DNA from: Liquidambar formosana
Taxonomy: Eukaryota > Streptophyta > Magnoliopsida > Saxifragales > Altingiaceae
Reading direction: 5' to 3'
Assembly (NCBI GenBank): GCA_039720395.1
Contig: CM077821.1
Location: 42,034,792 to 42,098,791, forward strand
Length of the DNA stretch: 64,000 nucleotides
Shown: positions 50,250-61,700 of the stretch, one piece after another
How positions within the stretch are numbered: the first letter of the stretch is position 1
How the letters are laid out: each line of letters begins with the position of its first letter
Notes under the pieces: model-generated
Told to the model about the DNA's origin: nothing
The model's input: only the letters and a program-made list of their open reading frames with translations
Database searches by the model: none
Translations under genes and position numbers: made by a program

Positions 50250-52345
50250 TCACACAAATGAGGGTTTAATGTTCATCAGAATGAAAAAAGTGTGGGGAAC
50301 GGTTATTGCAACCCACAAAAGGTTAAGTTGCTCCCCCAATTTTTTAATGAAAAGAATGATGCTGTAAAATGACCAAAAAGGGTTTTATTTCTTTAACCAA
50401 AATGCTGAACCCACCCCTCCTATTCCACTCTTCGACACCTCTCTCTAGTGACATTCTCCGGTGACTCTCTCCGGCATCCACCCCACCGGCAACCCTCTCC
50501 CGCACCTTCTTCTTTCTTCCTCCTCTTCCCTCTTCTTCTCTTCTTTATTTTTTTTTTTCTTTCCTTCCCAGAAACCTTCTCCCGCACCCCTCTCTCATCG
50601 GCAAAGCTCCCTCCCTCCCCTCCCTCCCGTCGGCCTTCCTCCTCTTCCCTCTTCTTCTCTTCTTTATTTTTTTTCTTTCCTTTTCTTCTCCTCTTCCCTC
50701 CCGTCGGCAGCAGATGTGGCCAGATCTGACCGTCACCATCGCTGGAAAAAAATGGAGGTTTTGAAAAAGACCTCCCTTACCTCACAAATGGATCTGACCA
50801 GAGCAAAAAAAAAAAATAAAAAAGAAAGAGGAAAGAAAGAAAGAAAGAAGAGGAAGAAGGACAGAGAGTGGTCACTCGTCGGAAAAAATGGAGGTTTTGA
50901 AAAAAAACCTCCGTTGCCTCACACACGGATCTGACCAGAGCAAAAAAAGAAAAAAAAAAAAAAAAAAAAAAAGAGGAAAGAAAGAAAGAAAGAAAGAAGA
51001 GGAGAAGAAGAGAGAAGAGGAAGAAGGGCGGTCGCCGTCGATGTTACTCGCCTGGTCTACTATGGGGGTGCGGAGTGTTCTTCCAGATCTTGTGTGGGGA
51101 GAGTGGGGTGGGTGAGAGGGTGGGTGAAGGGTATTTTAGACTTTTAAAGGGGTGGGTATATTCTTTTGGGGGGTAGGGATATTAGGTGGGGGTGGCTTAA
51201 CCTTTAGGGGGGTTGCAATAACCACTCCCTGTGAGGCTTAAGGGCAATGGGCTTTGGCCCACTGGAGTAAGGATCCTTTGGTTGGGTGTTGAAACCCTCC
51301 ACCCATGTAGGATTAGAATTTTCTAATCCTAAAATGTCACTGTTTGGAAATTTCATTATCTAATATCTAATATATAAAACTAGAGTTCATAATCGTCACA
51401 TGGTAATTTTTTACGCAATAACATGGTATCCTCTTTATTTCTAATCTAAGTGTTTTAAAAGTTGTATTTCTAATTTTCAAAAGTAATAACCGTTCAATTA
51501 TTCTTAAAAAACACAATCTTTTTTTTCAAAGGTTGTAACCATTTGTTTTAATTTAAAAGACACAATCATTCCAATTGACATTTAAAGTATATCTCTAATT
51601 TTTAAAAGTGGTAACCATTCGACTATTCTTAAAAAATACAATCTTTTTTTCAAAAGTTGTAGCTATTTGTTTTAATTTAAAAGACACAATCTTTCCAATT
51701 GACACCTATATATTAGGATTACAATTTTAGTTTGGGAATTAGATCAAGAGGTTGACGAGGCTCATTTGTGTGACACAAATGAGGGTTTAATATTCATCAG
51801 AAATGAAAAAGTGAGGGTTTAAGGACAATGGGCCTTGGCCCAATGGAGAAAGGATCCTTTGGTTGGTTGCTGAAACCCTCCACCCATGCAGGATTAGAAT
51901 CAATTCTAATCGTAAAATGTCATTGTTTGGAAATTTCATTATCTAATATATCTAATATATAAAAGTAGGGTTCATAATCGCCACATAGTAATGTTTAATG
52001 CAGTCACGTGGCATTTTCTTTATTTCAAATCTAAGTGTTTTAAAAGTTGTTTTTAAAAGTTATATTTCTAATTTTCAAAAGTGATAACCGTTCAATTATT
52101 CTTAAAAAACACAATCTTTTTTTTCAAAGGTTGTAACTATTTGTTTTAATTTAATAGACACAATCATTCCAATTGACATTTAAGTTGTATCTCTAATTTT
52201 CAAAAGTAGTTACCGTTCAATTATTCTTAAAAAATATAATCTTTTTTTCAAAAGTTGTAACCATTTGTTTTAATTTAAAAGATACAATCCTTCCAATTGA
52301 CATATATATATTAGGATTACAATTTTGGTTCAGTAGTTGAATCAA
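50250..52345. repeat. About 575-bp tandem duplication upstream of the PPR gene
   Basis: Unit 1 is 50250-50292 plus 51231-51766 (split by a transposon); unit 2 is about 51767-52345. Both run from ACAAATGAGGGTTTAAT through GGATCCTTTGGTTGG to GAGGTTGACGAGGCT. Each unit also contains an internal duplication of about 125 bp (AATTATTCTTAAAAAA, TTGTTTTAATTTAA, CCAATTGACA). Confidence 0.8.
50293..51230. mobile_element. TIR transposon, non-autonomous, in unit 1 of the tandem repeat
   Basis: The left end GGTTATTGCAACCCACAAAA and right end TTTAGGGGGGTTGCAATAACC are inverted copies within longer imperfect ends of about 38 bp. GTG lies on both sides (50290-50292 and 51231-51233), and unit 2 shows the empty site. 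The interior has long CT- and GA-rich tracts and an internal duplication (50743-50820 against 50880-50945). No transposase. Confidence 0.8.
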
Positions 52346-52609
52346 GAGGTTGACGAGGCTAATGTATTGGCACAAGTAAGATCTTACTTATACGCTTTTT
52401 TCTTTTCTTTTCCCTTTTTTTTTTTTTGGTTGGTTTTTTCCTATTAAATATCATGCTATTCTCTTTATCCCGTGCAATGCATGAACTCACTGCTGGTTAT
52501 TTGTAATGATGATCATCGTATAATGAATTTGTCAATTCAAGATGATGAATTGTACTTTCAATATTATATAAAAAAATTTAAAAAGAAAATTAGGGAAAAG
52601 TTCACTTTA
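52346..52609. other. End of duplication copy 1, no gene seen
   Basis: AT-rich DNA between the tandem repeat and the duplication junction at 52609/52610. Nothing recognised. Confidence 0.6.
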
Positions 52610-52858
52610 TTGGGTCTCATTTTGGCGTAATACTCCGATTTTAATTTGTTTCAAGAAATATTTGTCAATACTTCAATATATACACATCACCCTTGCGTGG
52701 GCCTTCTCGACTTTTCGAGATCCAAATCGGGTCGGACCTGTTTACTGGATTGGGTAAGTTTGATAGTAGCCGAGGCGAAGTGTTTCTTTTATGAGCAGCT
52801 GTTTTCAGCAAAGGTTAATATTTTATTTGGTAATGAATTTCGTTACCCACACCACCTT
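52610..52858 (-). promoter_or_regulatory. Orphan copy of the RBL15 promoter and first codons
   Basis: Matches 22421-22670 closely, including the ATG (complement of 52619-52621) and codons M-R-P. Identity ends in codon 4, and the frame runs into unrelated DNA and stops after 18 codons. The rest of RBL15 is absent here. It points in the same direction as PPR copy 1, about 3.1 kb downstream. Confidence 0.8.
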
Positions 52859-53455
52859 CTTCTTCTTTTTTTCTTTGGATGAAAGATGATATATATTAGA
52901 TTGTGAAAAAAAATGAGTCAGATCAAACTTGACCTGACTCCTTACACAAGATGGAATTTCCTCCATCTAGACAAGACATCCTCAACAAATTTGGCATACT
53001 TGGCTAGTCCATAGGCAACTTCACTGCCTTTCCTACCAACATGCATGAATTGACATGAGACAAAGGATGATGTAGCCTCGACTAAAGCATCTTCAATCAA
53101 CAAACCCATAGCCGTGTGAGGCACTATGCGGGAAGCAAGAGCAGACATAACCTCCAGATTATCACCCTCCAAGTCGACATCACGTAAACCCAGATCTTCG
53201 GCAAATTCAACTGCAAAGCAGATGGCCATTGCTTTAGCTTGGCATGGTGTAAAAAGACAGTTTTGTTTCTTCGAAACTGCCGTGATAACCTGTCCTTCAT
53301 GGTCACGCACCACTGCCCCAAACCCCACACTTGAATTCTCGACAAACAAAGCTGCATCAACATTGATTTTAAATCGCCCCGTTGTAGGAGGTATCCACCT
53401 AGCACTAGCCGACCTTGACTCCGTCCTGTTTCCACTTTGCGCTGCATATATTCTA
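52859..53455 (-). mobile_element. 5'-truncated LINE 3' fragment with RNase H domain
   Basis: The minus-strand ORF within 52942-53469 carries an RVT_3-type RNase H: PTTGRFKINVDAALF, AVVRDHEGQVI, DLEGDNLEVMSAL, MHVGRKGSEVAYGLAKYA. The left side is A-rich on the minus strand (plus-strand TTCTTCTTTTTTTCTTT at 52857-52875), as in a LINE tail. Copy 1 runs straight through the site (ACCTTATTTGGATTATAAC near 22667). Exact ends are uncertain by a few bases. Confidence 0.85.
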
Positions 53456-53742
53456 TTTATAACAAACACAAGTTTCCACCCCGTGTATCAAGAAAAAAAA
53501 GGAAGGTTTTCACTCCCCCCCCCCAACAAATAAAAATAAATAAATAACTGTTTGCTTGGTACCAAATTTTTTTATTTTTTATTTTTTAGAGAGAAAAAAA
53601 AAAAAAAAAAGAAAGAAAGAAGGAAAGAAAGAAAGAAAGAAAAAAAAAAGGGAAAAAACGTGGATGATTCATTTCTACATACTAGTATGGACAGAGTGGT
53701 TGTCGGCAACTCTCCCTTCTTTGGCAGGGGAGAGGTCTTTCA

Positions 53743-55231
53743 TCTATTATATATATACTAAAACGGAGGAAAGGAAACCTCCTTGTGCCACGTGTCAGTA
53801 TAGGATTTTTTTTTTCTTTTTTTTCCCTTTCGCATGCTGAAATAGTGGCAGTAGGAGAAAGCTTTTTTGGTAAAATTACTTTTTAGTAACGGTTTTCCAA
53901 CCTAATTCCAAGAAAAGGATACTATCTATCAACTTACTACAAATTGACTACCAATGTGAGCCAAAATGACAGCTAACTTCCGTTGTTTCGTATTAAGTTA
54001 CGAAGCAGTCACTAAAATGTAATTTTTCCAAAAAGTTCCTTTTAGTGACTTCTACTTTTAGTGATCACCTTCCAACTTAATACAAAATAAAGGATATTGT
54101 CTGTCAACTTGCTACAAATTGAATTGATAAGTGCTTCAAAAGGACTACTAACTTTCTTTGTTTGGTATCAAGTTGGGAAGTGGTCACCAAAAGATAAATT
54201 CCTCACCTTCTTTTTCTTTTTTTATATTACTTGCTCTTTCTTATATGGTGGAGGTAAGTTGATGTTTAGTGTTCACTACATATCTCTTTGTTTTTATGTG
54301 AGAGGATTAGAAAACCCACACTATACAATGTTCAACCCAAACTTAATAAACTGTACTATATTTTTCTGTTTTCTTTATGCCTATTCATTTCCCCTCCTAA
54401 AAATTAAACGTATAAAACTATAAATAGTCATAATTAAAAAGAAAGACAAATAGAGGAAATGAGGATTAAAAAAGAAAACACAATTCGCTAGAATCTTCAG
54501 ATTCTCCCGATTTGCTTCTGACATGAATAATAAAAAAAAAAAAAATCTATTTGAATCAAAATTTTTCCCATATGGTTAATTACATAAAGTTGAAAAGATT
54601 TATACTTTCTCTTATTTTCTTCTTCTTCTGGCTTTTTTTCCTATTTCTCTTTCTCAGTCTAAACTTTTCTCTCATCTTTTTATGATCTAATTTCAAACAT
54701 ATTTTTGATATTTTTCCCCATGGTTTTTCATTCTTTGTGAAACCCACTCAAAACTTCATGAAAGGTCAAGATTTATCATTGTCATGCATTTTACAATCTC
54801 CACCGTCGGATTTCGAGACGCCTTTAACGGCTATATTTGCTTTGGTATATACCAACATGTTAAAACCATGATTGTGGGATAGACTAGGCTTTAGAGAATT
54901 TTAATCTTTTTACACCAAATATCATAACGTATCAATTCCTTCATTTTTTTACAAGTTTCCACCATTAAATTAATTGTTTTTCAAAATAATTTATCTTTTC
55001 GAGAATATAATTAAATTTTGTGTAATACATTATGCTAACATCACACCAAAGATTATTTTGATTAAATTATTTTATTTATTTTTCGTCTATATCTTTTCAA
55101 TTTAATTGACATATTATATTAACAAATATATTTTACTATTTTAGAGAATAAGAGTTTTGTTAAAATTTTAATTTGTTAATAATATTATTTTTTATAAATT
55201 AATCCGTGCGTCGCACGGGTTCTAAACCTAG
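53743..55231 (+). mobile_element. Non-autonomous Helitron
   Basis: Starts TCTATTATATATATACTAAA directly after an A and ends CTAG directly before a T, the Helitron A/T insertion rule. A hairpin CCGTGCG-T-CGCACGG (55204-55218) lies about 10 nt before the CTAG end. No target duplication is present. Copy 1 keeps the empty site TCTTTTATTTCGAGTAATAAC near 23256. The 1489-bp interior has no Rep/helicase; ORFs of up to 108 codons show no domains. Confidence 0.93.
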
Positions 55232-55631
55232 TTTTGAGTAATAACAGAGTAGAGATAATAACTGTAGTATTCTTACACGTATCCATTAGAAAGAAAAAAG
55301 GAAAAAAAAAAAGTCTATGATGGCATGGCATTGACAAGTACAATCTGAGATTGGAAATGTTTCTGCAAGGTAGAAGACAGTAGGACATTAACTTATCCAG
55401 AACTCAATCAGATATCATTTCAAGAAGATCTAGAAGGGGAGAAGGGATGCCTACTGCTAAAGGGGGGCTGTACCAAATACATCCAGTAGAGTTCAGATGG
55501 TCGTTACTTTTTGCCCCGTAGGGCTGTTTTATGAATGCCAGGGCTTCTCACATGTACCTTCAGGTGCTTCGTTTCTGAAGTTTCTGGTTTTCAAAAGTTA
55601 GGGAAGAACTAGTCTATCTCCACCCCCACCC

Positions 55632-55665
<34 letters not shown>

Positions 55666-56000
55666 CAACCCAACACACAATCTCGTTCCATCTTAGTATT
55701 ACCAAAGAAAAAAAAAAAAAAAGGCCTTGCTCCATCTCAGCCATCTGCATCGGAATATTTTACAAATAAAAAATAAAAAAAGTGTAGACAAAGAAAGAAA
55801 ACGTCAAATAAATGCTCACTGCACCTAAGAACATTCAAAATTAAGCATTCACAACATGATCATGTAGGCCGACTTCCATTAATTCCAAAGAAAAGGCCTC
55901 CTACATCATCCGGGCCACAGTGGCAATAAGCTTTAAAACAAGAAGCATCGATCGCCCAACCAGTGAATTTCCAAAGTGCACCATTATCAGATGATCTCAC

Positions 56001-58485
56001 TGTGAGTGTCGTGTCCTTTCACCATGCCGCTTGGGAGTACGCCACTAATCACGAATGGTTAGGGCAGAGAGGGAGTCGCCACCCGATTTTGGCCTCGGGA
56101 ACCAATTGACCCCTAGCAAGGGCCCAACTCATCATTACCAAGAGAAACAAGATTCGGAGCTAAGGTGCGCGGATGGGAAGGTGTTAGGCACCCACCTACG
56201 CTAGGCTGAAATTCGGCCCCCACATACATTTATTGGCTTTAATTAAAAAGAACTTAATCGAATTCAACCGTCAACCAAGCATTTATATAGAATCACATAA
56301 TGGCATGCGATAACAAAGAATAAAGAAGAATTAATAGGAAGATTATGTACAGGAAAGAGGATTTAAAATTAAAAGAAACATTTACACTGCCTACAAAAGA
56401 GAAAAACGAAGTTAATCTATAAAAACATGGTCATGCTCGTACGTACATAGGAGGCACACGTACGTGCCTCCCCTGTATACGTACGTACATGCCTCCCAAC
56501 GATGGTATATTATCAATGTTTTAAAACCCGAACCGTTCATCGGATCGAAAAAATCACTGGGTTAAGGATCACCGGTTCAACTGTCGAGTTAACCGGAATT
56601 GAACCGTGATATCATTACGACGTAATAAATATATTAATTAATTAACTATAAATATAAAAATTCTAAAAATAAGGGAAGAAATATAATTTTTTTAAAAAAA
56701 TTTCCAAACAATTTTTGATACCTTTTATAAATAATCAACTATAGTATCACTTGAACTAGAAGAAACACAATAAATTACTCCACATCGTCCTATCCAATGG
56801 ATGGCCCTATTAAATAAAGCATCTCTGCATTCAAACTGAAGGGAGAAATGAGAAACAAGACAAAAGGCACAAATTAAAATCCCTTATGTTTAATTGAAAA
56901 TTTGAAAAATGATGTCATGGACAATAATAAAAAATTATAAATGTTTGTGAGCGTTAGAGAGAAACATAAACATGTTTAAGTACTGTAAGTCTGTATCTAA
57001 TAAAGTACCGTATCTTTTTTTTTTTTTTCTTTTTTTTTTTTGTTTTGAGTTCTTGACAAGTCACACAAACTTTAGATAACCTATTTCTTCCCATCAGTCT
57101 TGTCCCTTTACAGTGAAAAGTGTGTATTGAAAAGAAAAGTAACAGAAATCTACCAAATCAAAAGAGAAAAAAAAAAAGGCAAGTGAACTAGAAAGAAGAG
57201 AGAACTAAAGACGAGAGAAGAGAGAACTGAAGAAGAGAGAAGAGAGATCAAGAAGGAGAAGAAAGAAGAAAGGGATCGGAAGCGAGAAGATGCACCTGAG
57301 AGATTTGCAAGAGCAAGAGTTACAAAAAAAGCCCTAGAGAATCGAAAGGGACGGGTCCTTTCCGCTGACTTCTTTACTTTTTTTTAACAAATTTTAATTC
57401 AAGCTAAAACCCGGCCAGTTCTACTCACTGGCAACTGGTTCACAAAAACCGGCGGTTCAACCGGTTTTTACATTATAGAACGGTTTTTCGTCTCAAACGG
57501 TTTTATGGGTTTAACCAGCCCGCAACCTAGACTGGTCGAAGGTTCAACCGGTTGAACCGGCCGGTCCGGTCTGGGTTTTAAAACACTGTATATTATGCCT
57601 AAACATATACCTACCGTGCTGCTGCCAGGTCAGAAAGCCTATGAACAATTCGAATCATGCTTTAAAGATGACACTGATGCCCTAGATCTGAATGCTATGG
57701 GTGCATGTTGATACCGTGAACAAGTTAATAAGAATATGTACATATATGAACAGGCATGGCATGATACGAATGCTAGGTCAGTACATGAATCTTATTTCCC
57801 CCTTATGCTTAAAACAAATAAGAAAACCCTATTCAAAAACTCTTATATGCAGCAATGAAACCTCTATCAAATCGAGTTTAAATACGTTTTAAATGCAAGC
57901 AACGAATGAAGAGATTTAATGAAACCAATATTCATTTCATGTCATATCGCAAGTAATCATAAGGAATCACCAAAGAGAGTGAAATTAGGAGTTGGGAATT
58001 ATTACCCTCAGGCACGGGCAGCAGTAGTTCCTCTGTCAATTTGCCTTCCGGACTTCTCGCAAATACAGCCGTCAACTCTCGGGTTTTTCGGGGTGGGGGC
58101 TGGGTAGAAAAAGTTGGATCCTTCTCTTGAATGAAAGCAGGGTATTTATAGGCAGAGATTAGGGTTTAATTCGAGGGTTTCTAGGGTTTCTCAGCCGCCA
58201 TCGGGCAGCTGTCAGCATGGGGCTACATAAGGTAAAAGGCAATTCAGAGGGAAATGCTGGAATTTCAAATAAAAGAGAGGCATGATCGTACGTGCATGGA
58301 CTATGCACGTACGTGCATCATCCATGCACGTACGAGCATGGGTTATAAAACAAATGCCAAAAAGGCCCGCTGTGCCTTCGTGAGTCCTTCGAACCTGCTT
58401 GCAATGGTCCATTTGCTACTGCCTTTCATCATTGGGTTTAAAAAGTGACTTGTGGTGTCAAGGGGTACGAAATGGGGTGTTAACA
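56001..58485. mobile_element. Large solo LTR (Ty3/Gypsy-type) carrying a nested MITE
   Basis: Starts TGTGAGTGTCGTG and ends GGGTGTTAACA, with the 5-bp target CTCAC on both sides (55996-56000 and 58486-58490). Copy 1 has the intact site GATGATCTCACCCACTG near 26475. Without the MITE it is about 1.4 kb. GAGTCGCCACCCGATTTTGG resembles motifs of Tat/Ogre-type LTR regions. It falls just 3' of the methyltransferase copy-2 gene. Palindromic CGTACGTGCATG clusters occur at about 56430-56495 and 58284-58337. Confidence 0.88.
56514..57587. mobile_element. MULE-type MITE nested in the solo LTR
   Basis: Ends AATGTTTTAAAACCC and GGGTTTTAAAACACT are inverted, continuing into GACCGG/CCGGTC-rich arms. The 9-bp GTATATTAT flanks both sides (56505-56513 and 57588-57596). 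Length 1074 bp. End motifs resemble the MITE at 23275-23729. Confidence 0.9.
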
Positions 58486-58799
58486 CTCACCCACTGTAAC
58501 AAATTTGATATCAAGGGTTATTGGGTGTTGGGTAAAATGGGAAATTCAGGGATTAATTAAAGAAAAGAAAAAGAAAAAAACTCAGCAAATGCCATATTTG
58601 TAAACAATCCGCAAATTCTACAGTTAATTATTTCCTCTTAATGAATAGTTAGGTTAGGTCATTTCTCTTTCAAAAAAAAAAAAGGGGGAGAATTGTGTCA
58701 CTACATTCAAATGCTATTTTATTGCTTTTCTTTTTTTCCTTTTTGTTACAACCACTTATCCAGCTAACGTGTCTTGATCACATAGAAAGAGAAAACCAC

Positions 58800-61700
58800 C
58801 TATGTCTCTTGCTCCCACCCTCCAACTCTCATCCCTGGTTCATAGCTTGTAAAGAGCCGAAACACATTTCCAAGTTTGCTAGAGTGTTGAGGCCTAAAAC
58901 CACATAGATGGAAACCCAGGAGCTTAGTAGCCCTATCCTTCTGCACCTCCCCTACATATAAAATGGTAAATCTATTAGACTCACCATAGTGTTACCGAGT
59001 AACTACTGAGACAAAGATTAATTAAAGATTATGATAATTTTTCTTATCCTCGTTGTTTTCATTGATGGGAGTTGGGAACATTAAATAAAGTCGGTCATTA
59101 TTGCCTGCACTGTGTGTTTAAGTGTCTGCTGTAACATTTTTAGATCTAATATGCACAGAAAGCACAAAATCAGAAGAAAATGAAGTTCAGCAAGAGGGGA
59201 GAGAAATTACTATCCGCCTGTGAGAAAAAGCAAGAGAGATTCTCCTGGTTGTGCAAGAAAAGAAATTGTTTGAGTAACTTTCTCCAAGCACTCCTTACTC
59301 TGTAACCATAAAGTCAATTAAACAATATTATTTAAAAGAAAAATGCTATGCACAATGGAACAAGATTAAAAAAATAATATTCTCTTTTCGTGCCCTATAC
59401 ATCGCACAGGGATGAAACAGGTGCCCATACACAAGTATGCAACAAGAAGAAGTGGGAATGGGACATAAATTGAACCTCTTGGAAAATTAAAACCCTTGCA
59501 TGCTGTGTGACTTACCCGAAAGGAAAGATTTTATCATGTGTTTCACAGTACAGCTGCTATGTCCAACCCATAGCACAAATCAGTAAACTTACAGATTTCA
59601 ATGGAGCAACTCGGAGGGATCACTGATCTGATGGGAGGAAAAAAAAGAGGGATCAGTGGATCACTGATTAATGTGATTCCACACTCCATGTGCATCACAA
59701 TTTACAAATACTGCACTCAGAAAAGATCAATCTTTGTTCCCATTGCAGATAGTTTTCTTATCATCACTTGGGTAGTCAATTAGTCATAATCTTCTAAAGC
59801 TTTGAAATCTCTTATATCCATAATTGGATCTTTCTGAATCTCTTAATAAACAGCTCAGATTCTTAGTTACCAACAAAAGGGGGTAAAGTCAATCTGATTA
59901 GAGATGAAATAAGCCAGCTCAAACCAACACAGATTTCAGATTTAACTTAGATGTCAGCACTAAATTTTCTCAACTGGACCTTCACAATTTTCAAGATTAA
60001 GAATTTCAAGTGTTGCCAAATGATCCATGTCTAATTGTAATTGGATGATAGGACTACACACACACACACACAGGGAGAGAGTATACATACAGGATGTGGT
60101 CAGGTCTGATCATTGAACATTATCTTTCAGAGAAGAAGTCAAAATACATGGCCAAAAAATCACAGCAAGCGAATGAGAGATTAAATACATCAAGTTTAGC
60201 AGGCAATCTTGGCTGAAAACTTGCTTGTTGGAAGGAAAGGATGAAAAAATAGAAAGGGTTTTTTTTTTTTGTGTGTTGGAAGAGGGGGGGGGGGGGGGGG
60301 GGGGGGGACTGAGAGTGAGAATCAATAGTTCCGTTGTCAACCTTTTCAGATAATCACTTTTTACTGGTTCAAGTTCAATCTAATGTAAAAATTTTAACAA
60401 AGCCATCTTTAAATTTGCTCCTTAATTATCCATATTGTGGGTCACAATGATGTAAGAGCAGGACATTTCAAAGATTCAGCACTATAATAGAAACGGGTAA
60501 AAAAACACTTCACTGCCCTGTACTTTGGGGATAGCTTCAATGTAGTACCTGTTTTTATAACTAAAAAAGGGCTTTTGTGACTAATATAAACGTGAAAATA
60601 GTATCAGAAAACTTAGGAACAGAAGGTCCTTTTAGATCTTTTCGCAGGGTCGTCGTGAATAAAAGAGGATCATAAATAGTCTATTAGCAAACTAACAGTT
60701 TGACTCAGTAAGTATTCATTTGATGAATAAAATTACATATATAATATATACGAGTGTGCGTCTATATACGTGCATGTGTACGCACGCACACACATTCTTG
60801 TATCTAAGATTCTAATATGGTGATAAAAAAAGAATGGAACAAAAAGGTGAAGGAAAAGCTTGCTTTCCCACACTATTCATGTAAAAAGGATAAAGACTTA
60901 ACATGAGTTGAGAAAGGAGGGTAAAAAAACCATCTGATGAGGAAGGGCTGACTATAATTAAATTCCCAGCAAAACAAATTGAGTTCTTACCAGGTATGGA
61001 GGATCTGCAACTAAAACCTGGAAAGCATGCTTCAGTGCTGATGGCAACTTTTCTGGTTGGTTGTAATCATAGAATGTGAAATCACTTCCATATTGCTCAA
61101 AACGTTTGTCGTACTCAAGAAGTTGCGCAGTGACATTAGGATCAATTTTCTGAAATTCAAATGAAGGGAAAAAAAAAAGTTACCACAGCAGTAGGATCCT
61201 GCTGTAGTATCAATGACAACTGATAAAGAAAAAAGGTTGATTAGGAGATGGAATCAAATCAATTACAAGGCTCAAATATATTTGTGATTTAGTGCACCTC
61301 CTCGCATGATGTTGCATTTATAAATGGAAAATTAATGAGGAAATGATATAAGTATGCCTAGTCACTTTTATCACCTTAAAGCTGTAGGGATAAAACTATT
61401 TTCCCATTAGAGCTAATGTATCTTGCATCCATAAGTTCTTTGAACATTCCCCAGCAGGGAGGCTGTCTTCTGATAAATTAAGGGACTATATCCCACTCAA
61501 ATGAAGTAAATCCTAATGCATTTTGGTTCTTCATATTACAACATCACCCCTAAACCATACACCACCTCATTCTAACCCCTCCCCACCCAACTAGCTAAAA
61601 TTGAGAGTTGAATTCTGACCTACTTCATGAGATCAGCCATTCATCTGAATCACCGAGGTAAAGCTTGCTAGTAAAGGAAAATTAGTCAGTTTTACAATGT

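Larger units (their letters stand above)
22421..52609. repeat. Tandem segmental duplication, copy 1
   Basis: From the sequence TTGGGTCTCAT onwards this block is collinear with the block starting at 52610. It runs from the RBL15 first codons and promoter through the methyltransferase gene to the PPR gene and its upstream DNA. Copy-1-only insertions are at 22763-23174, 23275-23729, 23960-25932, 31283-31693 and 31712-45469. The unit is 30,189 bp today and was much shorter before these insertions. Confidence 0.9.

Noticed and set aside
51360..52330. Regularly repeated blocks that could suggest a CRISPR array
   Set aside because: The units are about 125 and 575 bp, diverged and without short constant repeats or spacers, in plant nuclear DNA. 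They are ordinary tandem duplications.
52610..53469. A second complete RBL15 gene
   Set aside because: Only the promoter and three to four codons are present; the sequence to the left is unrelated and exons 2-12 are absent.
53124..53533. Plus- and minus-strand ORFs overlapping the RNase H fragment
   Set aside because: Only the frame of 52942-53469 minus shows RNase H motifs. The others are shadows.
54097..54423. 108-codon ORF within the Helitron
   Set aside because: It is Phe-rich, low complexity and AT-rich, with no Rep or helicase motif.
58212..58412. Repeat-containing ORF (HARTCMDDARTC)
   Set aside because: The peptide repeat simply reflects the CGTACGTGCATG palindromes of the LTR.
60110..60340. 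Pro-rich ORF over the G run
   Set aside because: The proline stretch is the translation of a homopolymer in an intron.
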